DNA from: Anaerolineae bacterium
GTDB lineage: Bacteria > Chloroflexota > Anaerolineae > Aggregatilineales > Phototrophicaceae
Direction: 5' to 3'
DNA length: 64,000 nucleotides
NCBI GenBank assembly: GCA_020849765.1
Contig: JADLAY010000034.1
Span: 310,001 to 374,000, forward strand
The notes below the pieces were generated by a model. The model made no database searches, was not told the DNA's origin, and saw nothing but the letters and a program-made list of their open reading frames with translations. A program made the position numbers and the translations under genes. Below, in pieces: positions 7,755 through 16,652 of this stretch. Numbering within the stretch: position 1 is the first letter of the stretch; every line of letters begins with the position of its first letter.

Positions 7755-8354
7755 ATGTCGCCCCACCCCGTCACCCTGACTGACCGCGTCCGTGCCCTGA
7801 CGTCCAGCTTCATGCAGAGCGCAGGCGCTTTTCTGCACCGCCTCGGCATCCATCCCGACGTCATCACCATCGCCGGGCTGATCGTCGTCGTGATCGCGGC
7901 GGTGCCCATCGCGCAAGGCGATCATGTGCTGGGTGCCGTGCTTCTGATCCTGGGGCTGCCGCTCGATGCGCTCGACGGTGCCGTGGCGCGTGCGATGCAG
8001 CGCCAGGGTCGCTTCGGTGGCGTGCTCGATTCCACGCTCGACCGCTACGCGGATGGCGTCATTTTTTCGGCGCTGGCTTACTACTTTGCCACACGTAGCG
8101 AATATGTCTATTTCCTGCTTGCGCTGGCAGCCCTGAACGGTACTTTTGTGGTAAGCTATGTCCGCGCTCGCGCCGGGGAAGCTGATCTCTCCGTCAAAGT
8201 CGGATTGTTCACGCGGTTGGAGCGTCTTGCCGTCCTGCTGATCATGTTCCTGATCCCCGGTCTCCTGATACCGGGGTTGATTTTGCTCGCGGTCGGCACG
8301 AATATCAGCGCAGTGCAGCGCTTGTGGTATGTCCGCAGGCACCTTGATACATAA
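7755..8354 (+). CDS. CDP-alcohol phosphatidyltransferase family membrane protein
   Basis: A 199-residue integral membrane enzyme of the CDP-alcohol phosphatidyltransferase family, which swaps CMP of CDP-diacylglycerol for an alcohol such as inositol phosphate or glycerol phosphate. The full catalytic signature DGxxAR-x8-Gx3Dx3D is present in LDALDGAVARAMQRQGRFGG followed by VLDSTLDR. Several hydrophobic helices follow, including GVIFSALAYYFA and LAVLLIMFLIPGLLIPGLIL. The alcohol cannot be read from sequence. It lies 15 nt upstream of lgt, so both are probably expressed together in phospholipid and lipoprotein metabolism. Confidence 0.88.
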   Translation: MSPHPVTLTDRVRALTSSFMQSAGAFLHRLGIHPDVITIAGLIVVVIAAVPIAQGDHVLGAVLLILGLPLDALDGAVARAMQRQGRFGGVLDSTLDRYADGVIFSALAYYFATRSEYVYFLLALAALNGTFVVSYVRARAGEADLSVKVGLFTRLERLAVLLIMFLIPGLLIPGLILLAVGTNISAVQRLWYVRRHLDT

Positions 8355-8369
8355 GAGGTTCATTTCACC

Positions 8370-9236
8370 ATGGAGTTCGGACGCGAATTCATCACCCTGT
8401 TCGACCGAGTACAAATCCGCTATTACGGCATCATCATCGTCCTGGCGATGCTGGTGGCGGCGACGATGGCGGCGCGGCTGGCAAAACGAGACAAACGCGA
8501 TCCCGATCACGTCTGGGGCGCGCTGACGTGGGCGATCATCCCGGCCATCATCGGCGCTCGCTTGTGGTTTGTCCTCTTCCCACCGGAGGCGCTGGTGGCC
8601 CAGGGACAGGACACGGCCTGGTATCTGCAGAATTTCTTTAATCTCGAAAATGGCGCCATCGCCATCTGGAGCGGCGGCCTGAGCATCTTCGGCGCCGTGC
8701 TCGGCGGTTTCCTCGGCGCGTATATTTACATCCGGCGCAACAAGCTCCCGCTGGCCCCCTGGCTCGATATCGCGGGTGTGGCGCTGCCGCTCGGCCAGGC
8801 GATCGGGCGCTGGGCCAATTACGTCAATCAAGAGCTGTACGGCATTCCGACCACGCTCCCATGGGGCATCCAGATTGAGGGCGCTAAGCGCGTCGGCGAA
8901 TACAAGAGCCTGGTCGACTATCCGTTTGCGACCACGCAGTTCCATCCCCTGTTCTTATATGAATCGCTGTGGAACTTCATCGCCTTTATCGTGCTGCTCA
9001 ACCTATTCCTGCGCAATCGCCAGACCTTCCGCGCGGGCGATTTCTTCCTTATCTACGTCATGCAGTACGCGTTCATCCGCTTCTTGCTGGAGTTCATCCG
9101 CGTGGAGACGACCTACATCGCGGGTGTCAATTTCTCGCAGGTGATCTGTGTGGTGGCCTTCGTCGTCGCGCTCATCCTCTTCGTCGTGCGTCGCAGAAGC
9201 GCGCCGACCTCGATGGAAACGCCGGAAGCGGCCTGA
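8370..9236 (+). CDS. lgt: Prolipoprotein diacylglyceryl transferase
   Basis: Lgt transfers diacylglyceryl from phosphatidylglycerol to the lipobox cysteine of prolipoproteins in the inner membrane, the first step of lipoprotein maturation. The 288-residue protein has seven or so membrane helices and the Lgt signature LPLGQAIGRWANYVNQELYG, plus WSGGLSIFGAVLGGF and the C-terminal YAFIRFLLEFIRVE. Several lipobox proteins in this window (43.7, 51.2 and 53.6 kb) are likely substrates. A terminator follows the stop. Confidence 0.95.
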   Translation: MEFGREFITLFDRVQIRYYGIIIVLAMLVAATMAARLAKRDKRDPDHVWGALTWAIIPAIIGARLWFVLFPPEALVAQGQDTAWYLQNFFNLENGAIAIWSGGLSIFGAVLGGFLGAYIYIRRNKLPLAPWLDIAGVALPLGQAIGRWANYVNQELYGIPTTLPWGIQIEGAKRVGEYKSLVDYPFATTQFHPLFLYESLWNFIAFIVLLNLFLRNRQTFRAGDFFLIYVMQYAFIRFLLEFIRVETTYIAGVNFSQVICVVAFVVALILFVVRRRSAPTSMETPEAA

Positions 9237-9249
9237 TCAATGCAGATAG

Positions 9250-9282
9250 AGCGGGGTGTTCGAAAGAGCGCCCCGCTTTTTT
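9250..9282. terminator. Intrinsic terminator between lgt and rimI
   Basis: Arms AGCGGGG (9250-9256) and CCCCGCT (9271-9277) with a 14-nt loop, followed by six T residues. The T-run overlaps the rimI stop codon on the opposite strand. Confidence 0.85.
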
Positions 9283-9892
9283 AACGCGGTGGATGGCGGT
9301 CAGCGTGGGTAAAGGCATCCTCGTAGCCGTTACGACCGGCAAGCCGCGCAAATAGCCCTTCCAGGCGCGCCGTGATGGCTTCATCGTGCAGATCGAGCCG
9401 CATGTCGTAGGCATCTTCGCCGTTGTTGTGGTAGTAGCCCTTTTTCACGTCGACTGTGACGAAACCGTACTTGTGGTAGAGGTTTTGCGCCGTCACGTTA
9501 CTCACGCGCACTTCCAGGACGACGTACGATGCCCTCAGCACGAGGGCTTTCTGCACCATGCCCGCCAGCAGCAGCTCGCCCCAGCCGCGGCGACGATACT
9601 CCGGATGCGTCGCAATCGTGCTGATGTGCGCCTCGTCCGAAATCAGCCACAGCCCGCCATAACCGACGATGTGTGATGCCTGTGCTCGTGGCGGCGAAAA
9701 GAGCCAGCGGAAGAGTGACCGCGTCGACGGCTGCTCTTCGATCTCTTCGAGCACGACCATGTGACTGTAGGTCGATTCGGCAATTTCATAGGCGTAGGAA
9801 CGAGCAGACCAGGGCGGCACGAACGTGATCTGGTCAATCGCCACGACCTGTGGGATATCGATAAGGCGCATGTATCGAAGCGTAAGGGCCAT
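9281..9892 (-). CDS. rimI: Ribosomal-protein-alanine N-acetyltransferase, RimI-like GNAT
   Basis: A GNAT acetyltransferase of 203 residues; RimI acetylates the N-terminal alanine of ribosomal protein S18. The acetyl-CoA pyrophosphate-binding motif is visible in THPEYRRRGWGELLLAGMV, preceded by the core strand AHISTIA and followed by LEVRVSNVTAQNLYHKYGF, the usual RimI C-terminal motif. An insertion near residues 50-65 (EEQPSTRSLFRWLFSPPRAQ) makes it somewhat long. The frame is open upstream inside tsaB; I chose ATG 9892, 2 nt after the tsaB stop. The tsaE-tsaB-rimI order is widespread in bacteria. Confidence 0.9.
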   Translation of the reverse strand: MALTLRYMRLIDIPQVVAIDQITFVPPWSARSYAYEIAESTYSHMVVLEEIEEQPSTRSLFRWLFSPPRAQASHIVGYGGLWLISDEAHISTIATHPEYRRRGWGELLLAGMVQKALVLRASYVVLEVRVSNVTAQNLYHKYGFVTVDVKKGYYHNNGEDAYDMRLDLHDEAITARLEGLFARLAGRNGYEDAFTHADRHPPR

Positions 9893-9894
9893 CT

Positions 9895-10569
9895 TTATGT
9901 GAGATCTTTCGTTTTCACATAGAGCGGGACCACTTGCGCTGGATCGTGCTCTGCGGACACCTGGAGTTGAGTCCATGCTTCCTCGGCCAGGAACCCGGCG
10001 CGCCGCAGCCGGTGCACTGCAGAAGCAATGGTGATCGGGACTTCGCGCTGTTGGGCTTCTCCAAGCGCGGCAAAGCCCTCTTCGTCGATCTCACCGGTCA
10101 GCGTCGCCGGGCCGTCGATGCTCTCGATCAGCGAGTCCCACGTCATCAGGCGCGGCTCGTTGCGGCCTTTCCAGCGCCCGCGTCGCCACTGGTACGCACC
10201 GGCGACGATGCGCCCCCGCCCCGCCTGCACCAGCGTGATCAGCGCACCGCTGACCTGATGATGCCCGGCGGCCAGGATATCCAGCGAGGAGACGCCGATC
10301 AGCGGCAACTGGCGCGCCGCCGCGATCCCCTTGGCGAGCGCCACACCGATGCGCAGCCCGGTGAACGACCCCGGCCCGATGCAAACCGCCAGCGCGGTCA
10401 AATCCTGAACGGTCACTCCACCACGCTCGAACACCCGCTGTACAGCAGGGGCGAGTTCGGCGGCATGGTTGGGAGTCGGCGAAAGCCAGGTTTCCTCCAC
10501 AATCAGCGTGCGCTTATCGTGAAGCGCGAGGCTTGTGTATGACGTTGCGGTATCTATTGCCAGCAGCAT
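9895..10569 (-). CDS. tsaB: tRNA threonylcarbamoyladenosine biosynthesis protein TsaB
   Basis: TsaB partners TsaD and TsaE in adding threonylcarbamoyl to A37 of ANN-decoding tRNAs. The 224-residue ASKHA-fold protein starts MLLAIDTATSYTSLALHD and contains the TsaB signature LAVCIGPGSFTGLRIGVALAKG followed by the LPLIGVSSLDILA stretch. It ends 2 nt before rimI. TsaD is not in this window. Confidence 0.95.
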   Translation of the reverse strand: MLLAIDTATSYTSLALHDKRTLIVEETWLSPTPNHAAELAPAVQRVFERGGVTVQDLTALAVCIGPGSFTGLRIGVALAKGIAAARQLPLIGVSSLDILAAGHHQVSGALITLVQAGRGRIVAGAYQWRRGRWKGRNEPRLMTWDSLIESIDGPATLTGEIDEEGFAALGEAQQREVPITIASAVHRLRRAGFLAEEAWTQLQVSAEHDPAQVVPLYVKTKDLT

Positions 10570-10604
10570 GATGCTTATGTTTTGCCGGGTTCTTCCCCGT
10601 GTAG

Positions 10605-11126
10605 TTAGCGGCCAAAAGCCTGAACGCGATACGTTTCAATCAGCGATTTGTAGCGTGCGCCCACCCCATCAAACACAATGTTGCGCTGCGAGTTATCCAG
10701 AATGCGGAACTCGATCCACAACCGTTCCTGGGGGAGCGCCTCTTCGATGTGTTCCGGCCATTCGAAGATGGCAACACTCGCGCCGCTCAAGACGTCATCC
10801 AGGCCGACCGTCTCCGCGTCCAGGACGTTGGACAAACGGTAGCAGTCCAGATGATAGAGCTTCAGCTTGTCCTGGCTGCGACGATGGACGTGGACAAGGC
10901 TGAACGTCGGGCTGGTGAGGCCGGGCACCGCTCCCCATCCTTTGCCGATGCCCCCGGCAAAGACGGTCTTCCCCGCCCCCATGTCTCCCGATAGGCAGAT
11001 GACATCTCCGGATTCGAGCAGAGTTCCCAGACGCGCGCCTAAGCGCATCGTCTGTTCGGCGCTGCGACTGATGATGTCGAGCTGCCCCTCGCGAATAATC
11101 GGCACAACACGATCCCCAATTGCCAT
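10605..11126 (-). CDS. tsaE: tRNA threonylcarbamoyladenosine biosynthesis ATPase TsaE
   Basis: P-loop ATPase that drives turnover of the TsaB-TsaD complex in t6A synthesis. The 173-residue product has Walker A GDMGAGKTVFAGGIGKG, the switch-like SPTFSLVHVH, the YHLDCYRL motif and the Walker-B-like VAIFEWPEHI block of the family. It is the first gene of the tsaE-tsaB-rimI unit, 35 nt upstream of tsaB, and is divergent from the histidine kinase at 11324. Confidence 0.94.
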   Translation of the reverse strand: MAIGDRVVPIIREGQLDIISRSAEQTMRLGARLGTLLESGDVICLSGDMGAGKTVFAGGIGKGWGAVPGLTSPTFSLVHVHRRSQDKLKLYHLDCYRLSNVLDAETVGLDDVLSGASVAIFEWPEHIEEALPQERLWIEFRILDNSQRNIVFDGVGARYKSLIETYRVQAFGR

Positions 11127-11141
11127 AAGTGGAACTTTTCG

Positions 11142-11147
11142 ATTATA
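11142..11147 (-). promoter_or_regulatory. Candidate -10 box for tsaE-tsaB-rimI
   Basis: A perfect TATAAT on the minus strand lies 15 nt upstream of the tsaE ATG. No convincing -35 is visible, and the implied start site is only about 8-9 nt before the ATG, so a very short leader would result. Confidence 0.35.
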
Positions 11148-11262
11148 ACCTCAGGCAGTTGATGGGTGGAAGTGCCGTCATAATCATAACTGAAACTGAA
11201 AATCTTCGCAGTTCGTACACGAAACCAACAGTACGATGATGATGAAGGTGTTTCGTATTTTC

Positions 11263-11268
11263 TATAAT
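11263..11268 (+). promoter_or_regulatory. Candidate -10 box for the sensor kinase gene
   Basis: A perfect TATAAT on the plus strand lies 55 nt upstream of the kinase ATG at 11324, in an AT-rich patch of the divergent intergenic region. The -35 region (around 11240) is poor. Confidence 0.4.
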
Positions 11269-11323
11269 TGCGCGCATAATGCGTTCACATCTCGTACTCG
11301 TTGAGGCCAATTAGGATAGCCGT

Positions 11324-13831
11324 ATGACCGCCGGGTGGAGCATCCGCCGCCGTCTCGTCTTACTTGTCATCGTTATCAGCAGCCTGATCATCGTGGCAAC
11401 GGTGTTGATCATCCTGCAGTCGGCCAGCGCGACCATCCGTAACCAGCAGCAGACCACCCTCTACATGCAGGAACGTGATACTGCCCTGCGGGTCGATGAG
11501 CAAATCCAGCGCATGAGCGAGCCGCCGCGTTTATTGGCGAGCATGTTGGCCGACCCGGCGCTGACGCCGATCCCGGATCTGTGGCGCACGATCAGCAATA
11601 TGATGCTGGATACCCCGTGGATCGGGCGCATCGGCCTCCTGCGTCCTTATCGCAGCGGCTACCAGATCGTCCAGTTCCGCCGCCCCTTCCCCACGAGCAA
11701 GATCGCGCCGCTGTCCAGGGATTACACCCAGACCATTGCGCCGGATTCCTGGTATGCGGAAGCGATGTCCAGCGGCAGGACCTACTGGCACAGCGTGATA
11801 GCCGGCGAGCAGCCGCACGCTGCGCCCGCGCGCTACGTGATTGCCATCCCCATGCGCGTGGGTGACAGTGGCGCACAGGGCCTGGTCTGGATTGAAGTCT
11901 CGGCGGCTGACATGCGCGAGGTCGTCCAATCCACGCTGGCGTCGAACGAAAACGCCGCCGCCCATCTGGTGCTTGATGGCGACCGCGTGATTGCCGCCTT
12001 TGGTTTGCCGATGACGATGACCGATCGCACAGGTAATGCGCGCAGCACCCTGCTCAGTTCGCCCGACTTTTCGCGGTGGCTGGAGAGCCTGCCCACACGC
12101 GGCCAGAGCTGGATGGACGATACCGATCCACTCAGCTTCGGCGATACGAGAGCCGCTTTCGTCACGGCGCACGATCTGCCGACCAGCCATTGGCGCATGA
12201 TCAGCGTCTTCTCGCCGAGCGCGCTGCAAGACCCGGAAGTGCAGGTCACTCTGTTCGTGCTGATTGTCGCACTCGTCGGCCTGTTGATCCTGGGCATGGC
12301 TGTACAGCGCGCGGTCAACTATCTGGTCTCGCTGCCGCTGATGGAGATCTCACGCGCCGCCCAGGAGATCGGCAGCGGCGACATGCGCTATCACATCGCC
12401 CACATCAACCGCGGTGACGAGGTCGGCTCCCTGGCCCGCGCGCTCGACGCAATGCAGCGCAATCTGGCGGACACCTACGGGCGGCTGTCCATGTACGGAC
12501 GCACGCTCGAGCAGCGCGTCGCGGAACGCACCAGCGAACTCGATATGGCTCGCCAGTTCGCCCAGAACAACGCCTCGGAGATGCGCACGCTCTATGACGC
12601 ATCCATCGATCTCGTCAGCGAGTACCAGCTCGACGTCATGCTGCAGAAGCTGGTGGGCTACGTCCGCACACTTCTGCGCGCCGGTTATTGCAGCGTCTGG
12701 CTGCTCAACGATGACGGTCGCCAGCTACGATTGGTGGCGACGACACCGGAATACCGGCATGTGGTCGGCGTCGTCATCCCATCGACCGAGGGCATTGCTG
12801 GGCGCGTCGTCCGCATCAAGAAGGGCATGACAGTCGAGAATTACACCACCTGGGCCGGGCGAATCGGCTGGATCATGCCGCAGATGCATCGTGCGGTCGG
12901 CGTGCCGCTGCTCTATTCAGGCAATGCCATCGGCGCGGTGGTCGCCGGGCGCGGGCCGATGGACCCACCGTTCGAGGAACCGGATCAGCGGCTCCTGAAT
13001 TTGCTCGCCAACCTCGTGTCGCCGATTGTCCGTAACGCGCAGTTGTTCGGGCAGTTGGAAGAGACGAACCAGCGGATTGAACTGGCAAGTGAAGTCAAAA
13101 CTCGCTTCCTCGCCAGCATCACGCATGAACTGCGCACGCCGCTCAATCTCGTCATCAACAACATGGATTTCATGCGCATCGGCATCTTCGGCGAAGTCAC
13201 CGAGGAGCAGCGCGAACGCCTCGACCAGACGATCCGCAGCGCGGAAGGTCTGCTTTATCTGATCAACGATCTGCTCGACGTGAGCAAGATTGAAGCGGGC
13301 GAAATGCAGTTGTTCATCCAGCCGACGGACGTCTACCCGATGATCGTCGACACGCTTGATGCGGCCATCGCCCTCGTCCCGGATAACAGCCCCGTCGCCA
13401 TTATGGCCGACATCCCTGAAGCGCTGCCTGAAGTGCCGATGGATGCGCGGCGCATCCGCCAGGTGCTGCTCAACCTGCTCAGCAATGCCATCAAGTTCAC
13501 CGAGCAAGGCGAGATCTGGCTGCGCGTGCACCTGGTCGAGAACGATCTGGAGTTCGTCGTTTCGGATACAGGCGCGGGCATTCCGCAGACGGAAATGGAG
13601 CGCATCTTCCAACCGTTCGAGCGCACCAGTCACGCCAGGGAGATGGGCATTGAGGGCACCGGCCTGGGGCTGCCGATCTCGCGCTGGCTGGTCGAGGCTC
13701 ATGGTGGCACGATGACGGTTGAATCACAGGTCGGCCAGGGCAGTGTCTTCCGCTTTTCGATCCCGATCAATCCGCCACAGAAACGGCGCACAGCCCAGAT
13801 CAAAGCGGCAATGGCCGAAGAAACACGATAG
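11324..13831 (+). CDS. Membrane sensor histidine kinase (extracytoplasmic sensor-HAMP-GAF-HisKA-HATPase)
   Basis: An 835-residue kinase. Transmembrane segment 1 is about residues 11-32; an extracytoplasmic region of roughly 270 residues follows, compatible with a Cache-type sensor; segment 2 is about 308-328. HAMP follows ([17 protein letters not shown]), then a coiled linker, a GAF domain around 430-575 ([18 protein letters not shown]), and HisKA with phospho-acceptor His601 in [13 protein letters not shown]. The ATPase domain shows [19 protein letters not shown] and [12 protein letters not shown]. No output domain is fused. A single-domain receiver starts 58 nt downstream and is the likely phosphorylation partner; the signal is unknown. 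Confidence 0.93.
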   Translation: MTAGWSIRRRLVLLVIVISSLIIVATVLIILQSASATIRNQQQTTLYMQERDTALRVDEQIQRMSEPPRLLASMLADPALTPIPDLWRTISNMMLDTPWIGRIGLLRPYRSGYQIVQFRRPFPTSKIAPLSRDYTQTIAPDSWYAEAMSSGRTYWHSVIAGEQPHAAPARYVIAIPMRVGDSGAQGLVWIEVSAADMREVVQSTLASNENAAAHLVLDGDRVIAAFGLPMTMTDRTGNARSTLLSSPDFSRWLESLPTRGQSWMDDTDPLSFGDTRAAFVTAHDLPTSHWRMISVFSPSALQDPEVQVTLFVLIVALVGLLILGMAVQRAVNYLVSLPLMEISRAAQEIGSGDMRYHIAHINRGDEVGSLARALDAMQRNLADTYGRLSMYGRTLEQRVAERTSELDMARQFAQNNASEMRTLYDASIDLVSEYQLDVMLQKLVGYVRTLLRAGYCSVWLLNDDGRQLRLVATTPEYRHVVGVVIPSTEGIAGRVVRIKKGMTVENYTTWAGRIGWIMPQMHRAVGVPLLYSGNAIGAVVAGRGPMDPPFEEPDQRLLNLLANLVSPIVRNAQLFGQLEETNQRIELASEVKTRFLASITHELRTPLNLVINNMDFMRIGIFGEVTEEQRERLDQTIRSAEGLLYLINDLLDVSKIEAGEMQLFIQPTDVYPMIVDTLDAAIALVPDNSPVAIMADIPEALPEVPMDARRIRQVLLNLLSNAIKFTEQGEIWLRVHLVENDLEFVVSDTGAGIPQTEMERIFQPFERTSHAREMGIEGTGLGLPISRWLVEAHGGTMTVESQVGQGSVFRFSIPINPPQKRRTAQIKAAMAEETR

Positions 13832-13889
13832 AATGCCCGTTAGCTAACCTGTCCGCTGCCGCCCGCCAGAGTTTTGAGAACAACCGCGC

Positions 13890-14333
13890 ATGACGACTGT
13901 GAAATACGCCGTATCGACACCCAGTGAGCACAGCTTTCACAACGTCTACGCCCTGGCAGTCGAGGATGACGCCGGTGGCATGGCCATCATCGGCGTCATG
14001 CTGCGCTATCTGGGTATCAAAGCCTACATCAACACCAGCGGCCAGGGCGTGATCGAACTGGCTCGCGCCATGAACCCGCGCCCGACGCTGATCCTGCTCG
14101 ATCTCAACCTGCCGACGACGACGGGCTATGAAATCCTCAAGCAGATTCGCGAAGACGAAGAACTCAAGAACGTCATCGTCATCGCCGTGACCGCGCAAGA
14201 TGCCGACACGGAGATCCCCAAGTGCAAAGAAGCGGGCTTTGACGGCTTCATCGGCAAGCCGATCAGCCGTTCACGCTTCCCGCGCCAGCTTAAGCGCATT
14301 CTGAATCGTGAGCCAGTGTGGGAAACCTACTAG
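13890..14333 (+). CDS. Single-domain response regulator
   Basis: A CheY-like receiver of 147 residues without any output domain. The acidic pocket is ALAVEDD (residues 22-27), the phospho-acceptor is Asp71 in LILLDLNLP, the conserved Thr is in VIAVTAQD, and the Lys is in FIGKPISR. The first 18 residues precede the fold and are not conserved. Its position just downstream of the 835-residue kinase suggests a two-component pair relaying by protein interaction rather than DNA binding. It is convergent with the FAH-family gene. Confidence 0.92.
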   Translation: MTTVKYAVSTPSEHSFHNVYALAVEDDAGGMAIIGVMLRYLGIKAYINTSGQGVIELARAMNPRPTLILLDLNLPTTTGYEILKQIREDEELKNVIVIAVTAQDADTEIPKCKEAGFDGFIGKPISRSRFPRQLKRILNREPVWETY

Positions 14334-14350
14334 CCGTCTGAGCTACCCCA

Positions 14351-15175
14351 TCAGTCCGCCAACACCCGGCACGGATTGGTCAGCGCGCCTATGCCTTCGA
14401 CGCTGACCGTCACGACGTCATTGTCCTTCATGTACAGCGGCGGTTTGCGCCCCTCGCCCACGCCTGCGGGCGTCCCCGTCAGGATGACGTCGCCCGGTTC
14501 GAGCGTGAACATACGGCTGATGTAAGCCACCAAAACCGGCACGCTGAAGACCATGTCGCGCGTGTTGGCATCCTGCATCAGTTCGCCGTTGAGCCGCGTT
14601 TGCACGGTCAGGTTCTGCGAGTCAGGGACTTCGTCGCGCGTCACAACCGCTGGCCCCAGCGGGCAGAACGTATCCAGTCCTTTGCCGCGCGTCCACTGCC
14701 CATCCGTACGAATCTGAAGATCGCGCGCGCTGACGTCATTGGCGACCGTATAACCGAATATCGACGCATACGCATCCGCCTCGGCGACGTCCTTGCTCCG
14801 CGTGCCAATGACGACGGCCAGCTCCGCTTCCCAATCGACTTCCTTCGTGATCGACTCGCGCCAGGTGATCGGCTCGCCTGCCCCGATGACCGCGCTGATC
14901 AATTTTGCAAACAGCAGCGGCGCCTTGGGCACGGATGAGCCGGTCTCTTTGGCGTGGTCCGCATAATTCTTGCCCACCGCGATAATTTTGCCCGGCAGCA
15001 GCGGCGCTTCCAGCTTGACGCCGCTCAGGGGATAGCTCTCACCCGTGCGGGCGGGCTGCGCCCCGGCACGGATCAACGCCAGCAGCGTATCATCCCAGTC
15101 CAACGCGTAAACGGTCTCGTGCTCAAGCACCCCAACACGAGTCTGCGCACCGTGCATGAAGGTCACGTAACGCAA
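14351..15175 (-). CDS. Fumarylacetoacetate hydrolase family protein
   Basis: About 274 residues of the FAH superfamily, Mg-dependent enzymes acting on 2-oxo or beta-diketo acids in aromatic or sugar-acid degradation; the precise substrate is not predictable. The core shows GKIIAVGKNYADHAKETG, DWEAELAVVIGTRSKDV (metal-binding Glu), GYTVANDVSARDLQ, QWTRGKGLDTFCPLGPA and PGDVILTGTPAGVG. The start is debatable: ATG 15199 would add eight residues, but TTG 15175 has AAGGGAA about 8 nt upstream and gives the usual LRYVTF beginning. It is a single gene with no pathway neighbours. Confidence 0.88.
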   Translation of the reverse strand: MRYVTFMHGAQTRVGVLEHETVYALDWDDTLLALIRAGAQPARTGESYPLSGVKLEAPLLPGKIIAVGKNYADHAKETGSSVPKAPLLFAKLISAVIGAGEPITWRESITKEVDWEAELAVVIGTRSKDVAEADAYASIFGYTVANDVSARDLQIRTDGQWTRGKGLDTFCPLGPAVVTRDEVPDSQNLTVQTRLNGELMQDANTRDMVFSVPVLVAYISRMFTLEPGDVILTGTPAGVGEGRKPPLYMKDNDVVTVSVEGIGALTNPCRVLAD

Positions 15176-15295
15176 TGCAATTTCCCTTTTCTGATGCAAA
15201 TCTCACACAATCGTGTCGAAATAGTATAGCCAGTCTGTCACCTTTTGGCGGTAAGTTGGCTCTTTACTACGTAGCGTAATCTTGGAGCTCCACAG

Positions 15296-15982
15296 ATGGA
15301 TTACGAACAGTTAGTGTTCATCGTCCAGCAATCCGAAGGTGAAGCAGCGGAGGAGGCTTTTGCCGGTCTCATCGACCGCTTCTGGGATACCGCGGTGAGT
15401 TGGGCTTATACCTATCTTGGCGACCTTGACCACGCCCAGGATGCCGCGCAGGAGGCGTTTATCAGCGCTTACTGCCATCTGGACACGCTGCGTGAGCCGA
15501 GAGCCTTTCCGTCGTGGTTACGTCGCATCGTGACCACGCAGGCCATTCGCACGCTGCGGGATCGCACACAGGCATCCGAGGCGCTCGACGACGAGGCGGT
15601 CATCTCCGAGACGGACGACCCGGCGCGCGTCGTCGAGACCGCCACCCAGCGCAACGGCGTCCGCGAGGCCGTCCGCGCGCTGCCGGATCACGAGCGGTCG
15701 GTCACGGAGTTGTTCTATCTTGACGGTTATTCGCAGCAGGAAATTGCCGAAGCGTTGGCGCTGCCGCTGACGACGGTCAAGAAGCGGCTGCAGTACGCGC
15801 GTGAACGCCTCCGCGGCTCCCCGCAGTTGATCGACCAGATCGTCAATCAGGTCGGTGCGTTCGGCGAGCTTCCGGGCGGTTGGCTGCCCGGCTGGACGAA
15901 CCTGTTCGAGAGCGACGAGCCGGACGAAATGGATGAACTCGTCGGCGTCCTGGGAGTCGCCGCATTTGTCCCGCAGTATTGA
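15296..15982 (+). CDS. RNA polymerase ECF-type sigma factor with C-terminal extension
   Basis: A 228-residue group IV sigma factor. Region 2 spans about residues 22-90 (FWDTAVSWAYTYLGDLDHAQ, DAAQEAFISAY, PSWLRRIVTTQAI), and region 4 about 120-172 (LPDHERSVTELFYLDGYSQQ, EIAEALALPLTTVKKRLQYA). About 55 residues follow that are rich in acidic and hydrophobic residues; this tail may act in regulation or be a remnant. No anti-sigma gene lies next to it. Its stop is 7 nt before clpP, suggesting that the sigma factor and ClpP are co-transcribed. Confidence 0.9.
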   Translation: MDYEQLVFIVQQSEGEAAEEAFAGLIDRFWDTAVSWAYTYLGDLDHAQDAAQEAFISAYCHLDTLREPRAFPSWLRRIVTTQAIRTLRDRTQASEALDDEAVISETDDPARVVETATQRNGVREAVRALPDHERSVTELFYLDGYSQQEIAEALALPLTTVKKRLQYARERLRGSPQLIDQIVNQVGAFGELPGGWLPGWTNLFESDEPDEMDELVGVLGVAAFVPQY

Positions 15983-15989
15983 GAGTTGA

Positions 15990-16652
15990 ATGACAGACAG
16001 GCGGACGAAAATCGTGAGCTACACAATTCCGATGGTGATCGAGCGCGGCGCTTACGGCGAACGCGCCTATGATATCTACTCGCTGCTGCTCAAAGAGCGC
16101 GTCATCATGCTCGGCACAGAGATCAATGCTGACACGGCCAATCTGCTGGTGGCGCAGCTCCTGTTCCTGGATCGCGAAGACAACGACCGGGCGATCCAGC
16201 TTTACGTCAATTCGCCCGGCGGCGAAGTCTACGCCGGGATGGCGATCTTCGATACGATGTCGCAGATCAGCGCGCCGATCGCCACGACCTCGGTCGGATT
16301 CACGGCCAGCTTCGGCACCGTCGTCCTGACCGGCGGCACGCACGGGATGCGCGCGGCGCTGCCCAACGCCACCATTCACATGCACCAGCCGCTCGGCGGC
16401 GTCCAGGGCCAGGCGACCGAGATCGTCAACTACGCTAAGGAAGCGCAGCGCATCAAAGACCGCCTGCTCGACATCTTTGCCGAGCGCACCGGCCAGCCGC
16501 GCGACAAAATCGAGAAGGACATCGAGCGCGACACCTATCTAGCGCCGCCCCAGGCGGTCGAATACGGGCTGATCGACCGCGTGATCGATCCCCAGGTGAT
16601 CAAGCAGAACGGCCACCTCAGCAACGGCAACCACAACGGGCACCGCGGCTAA
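15990..16652 (+). CDS. clpP: ATP-dependent Clp protease proteolytic subunit ClpP
   Basis: A 220-residue ClpP, the serine protease that forms tetradecameric chambers with ClpX/ClpA/ClpC. The triad is in register: Ser107, His132 (TIHMHQPLGG) and Asp181 (IERDTYLAPPQAVEYGLID). The oligomer core INADTANLLVAQLLFLD and VNSPGGEVYAGMAIFDTM are conserved. The nucleophile loop reads VGFTASFGT rather than the common GMAASMG, so it is a divergent paralogue. No Clp ATPase is nearby; the upstream ECF sigma gene is its operon partner. The stop overlaps that of the convergent 616-residue protein. Confidence 0.93.
   Translation: MTDRRTKIVSYTIPMVIERGAYGERAYDIYSLLLKERVIMLGTEINADTANLLVAQLLFLDREDNDRAIQLYVNSPGGEVYAGMAIFDTMSQISAPIATTSVGFTASFGTVVLTGGTHGMRAALPNATIHMHQPLGGVQGQATEIVNYAKEAQRIKDRLLDIFAERTGQPRDKIEKDIERDTYLAPPQAVEYGLIDRVIDPQVIKQNGHLSNGNHNGHRG

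Noticed and set aside
7677..8945. A 422-codon minus-strand frame across the CDP-alcohol transferase and lgt
   Set aside because: It overlaps two well-supported genes, has no ribosome binding site, and its composition is shadow-like (rich in Asp, Gln, Arg and His).
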